Assembly (NCBI GenBank): GCA_964605155.1
Contig: CAZSAK010000029.1
Coordinates: 1 to 25,667, forward strand
Length of the DNA stretch: 25,667 nucleotides
Direction: 5' to 3'
Origin: CAZSAK01 sp964605155
GTDB taxonomy: Bacteria; Pseudomonadota; Gammaproteobacteria; SZUA-140
Within the stretch, counting starts at the first letter, position 1, and every line of letters begins with the position of its first letter. A model generated the notes under the pieces. It had not been told where the DNA came from. It saw nothing but the letters and a program-made list of their open reading frames with translations, and ran no database searches. Shown piece by piece: positions 24,875 to 25,667 of the stretch. The translations under genes and the position numbers were made by a program.

Positions 24875-25087
24875 ATGGCGAAATGGGATGAAAGAGACAT
24901 TGGTACTGAACAGTGTCCAGAATGCGGTGAGTTGTATAATGTTACGATCATAAATCTACCGTTACGTGATGAAGACGATTTCAAGTGTGCCTGCGGTTAC
25001 ACTATGCGATCATGGAACGGTACTATATCGTATAATTATAAACACCGTACTTTTGATAGAAGGGCAAATCAATTAATTCAGATTTAG
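24875..25087 (+). CDS. Small zinc-ribbon-like protein
   Basis: This 70-residue protein has one knuckle CPECG (Cys14, Cys17) and a second CACG (Cys38, Cys40), 20 residues apart. The second pair is C-x-C where a standard ribbon has CxxC, so metal binding is likely but not certain. The rest is basic and aromatic (SYNYKHRTFDRR), suggesting nucleic-acid or protein contact. Translation should be strong: AAGGAGG at 24862-24868 with 6-base spacing. It has its own leader with a hairpin and is followed by a second hairpin at 25095-25113, so it is probably a single-gene unit. Small zinc ribbons of this sort also occur in phage DNA, but nothing else here is phage-like. Confidence 0.7.
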   Translation: MAKWDERDIGTEQCPECGELYNVTIINLPLRDEDDFKCACGYTMRSWNGTISYNYKHRTFDRRANQLIQI

Positions 25088-25094
25088 TCTGACG

Positions 25095-25113
25095 TTCCTG
25101 AACAAATCAGGAA
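25095..25113 (+). terminator. Hairpin after the zinc-ribbon gene (weak terminator candidate)
   Basis: TTCCTGA-ACAAA-TCAGGAA is a perfect 7-bp stem with a 5-base loop, 7 bases after the zinc-ribbon stop. No U-rich run follows, so intrinsic termination would be weak; it may instead protect the 3' end. Confidence 0.3.
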
Positions 25114-25181
25114 AGAATTGTTTGCTGACAGTGAAATCATGTGATCATGATCAGGAAGACTATTTCCCCCGAATCCTGAAA

Positions 25182-25195
25182 TTGTTTATAATCAG
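25182..25195 (+). promoter_or_regulatory. Degenerate FNR-like box upstream of the 94-residue gene
   Basis: TTGTT-TATA-ATCAG matches TTGAT-N4-ATCAA at 8 of 10 positions, centred about 51 bases upstream of ATG 25240. An 8-of-10 match in AT-rich DNA can arise by chance, so this is weak. Confidence 0.2.
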
Positions 25196-25239
25196 GCATA
25201 TCAGTAATCCCAGGTTTCAATTTCCAAATAGTAATTAAA

Positions 25240-25524
25240 ATGTCCTTATCATCCATAGAGCTTGCTCAAGCACGCGAAATTACCGGCGGCCTCCTTAATG
25301 AATTGGGACTGGAGACCTATCTGTTCGAGATCCATCCCGGCGAGGATTATTGGCAGGTCAAACTCGATTGTGCCATGAAAATCGACGGCGGTTGGGAAAG
25401 CACCTCATTGCCGATTACCAAGGAATTGTTACTGGCCAGCCGTGAAGACACAGATATCCACGACCAGATACTCGAGGTGTGGCGTAAGGAACTTGCAGCC
25501 TGTAAGTTACTGAAGTCCTCCTAA
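25240..25524 (+). CDS. Conserved-looking small protein of unknown function
   Basis: I do not recognise this 94-residue protein. It starts with a helix (SIELAQAREITGGLLNELGL), then strand-like segments TYLFEIHPGEDYWQVKLDCAM and GWESTSLPITKELLLAS, and ends in a helix (IHDQILEVWRKELAACKLL), an alpha-beta-beta-alpha order. It is acidic and soluble, with no signal peptide or cysteine motif. Codon use looks like that of neighbouring genes and the frame is closed at both ends, which supports a real gene; its ribosome binding site is poor. It stands alone after a 152-base gap. Confidence 0.55.
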   Translation: MSLSSIELAQAREITGGLLNELGLETYLFEIHPGEDYWQVKLDCAMKIDGGWESTSLPITKELLLASREDTDIHDQILEVWRKELAACKLLKSS

Positions 25525-25667
25525 TATATCTGATTAAAAACTCCTCGCAAGTTACTCTGTACAAGCCATATTTATGCTGTGGAAGAGTGATTTCTGGATC
25601 TGGAATGAATATCTGTTACTTCGCATAATGTATATTATGTTAAATTATGATGAGACTATAATTCATT
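25525..25667. other. AT-rich tail with one dyad
   Basis: No gene is seen up to the end of the window. CATAAT-GTAT-ATTATG (25624-25639) is an inverted repeat with 6-bp arms, possibly part of a promoter or operator for a gene beyond the window. Confidence 0.2.

Noticed and set aside
1..25667. CRISPR array, tRNA or rRNA gene, prophage
   Set aside because: No spaced repeats, cloverleaf sequences, rRNA segments or phage structural genes were found by reading; the only phage-reminiscent item is the small zinc-ribbon gene.

Overview
The window looks like chromosomal DNA from a proteobacterium, most likely a gammaproteobacterium. The evidence is family-level only: proteobacterial-type GlgX, TreY/TreZ and GlgC, a Na+-type F-ATPase (N-ATPase) locus, and dense co-oriented genes joined by ATGA overlaps. 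There are no rRNA, tRNA, CRISPR or transposase genes, so the organism cannot be named from this sequence. The gene set reads as an accessory block for carbon storage, compatible solutes, ion balance and stress.

Layout. Bases 1-4900 hold a phosphoribosyl/stress module: an alpha/beta hydrolase, a stand-alone kinase-fold protein (COG2187 type), a PRPP synthetase on the minus strand, a divergent phosphoribosyltransferase and an exported CapA-like phosphoesterase. Bases 5200-7347 encode glycogen debranching enzyme GlgX. Bases 7395-13449 (minus) form one continuous chain of overlapping genes: an (alpha/alpha)6 glycosidase, a sucrose-phosphatase-like HAD phosphatase, then atpD, atpC and atpQ of an N-ATPase, a full-length CPA2 Na+/H+ antiporter, and a scar in which the start of atpR is joined to the end of atpG. 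Bases 13812-16215 (plus) carry transaldolase and GlgC. Bases 16249-22963 (minus) carry an operon of a DUF5752-like protein, TreT, TreZ and TreY. Bases 23256-25524 (plus) carry a small ferredoxin-fold-like protein, a LOG-family protein, a small zinc-ribbon protein and a 94-residue unknown.

How the parts fit. GlgC makes ADP-glucose, which can feed glycogen synthesis or possibly TreT. TreY and TreZ convert alpha-1,4-glucan to trehalose, and GlgX debranches the glucan. The glycosidase and phosphatase of the minus-strand chain suggest a further sugar-solute step, translationally coupled to Na+-handling genes, so the whole chain resembles a salt-stress operon. Its ATPase is broken: the R-to-G junction lacks atpB, atpE, atpF and atpA, and atpD carries a frameshift, while the antiporter between the broken pieces is intact. 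Two CRP/FNR-superfamily-type sites (TTGA-N6-TCAA) lie in the intergenic regions upstream of the tre operon and of tal-glgC, suggesting shared control by oxygen, redox or NO.
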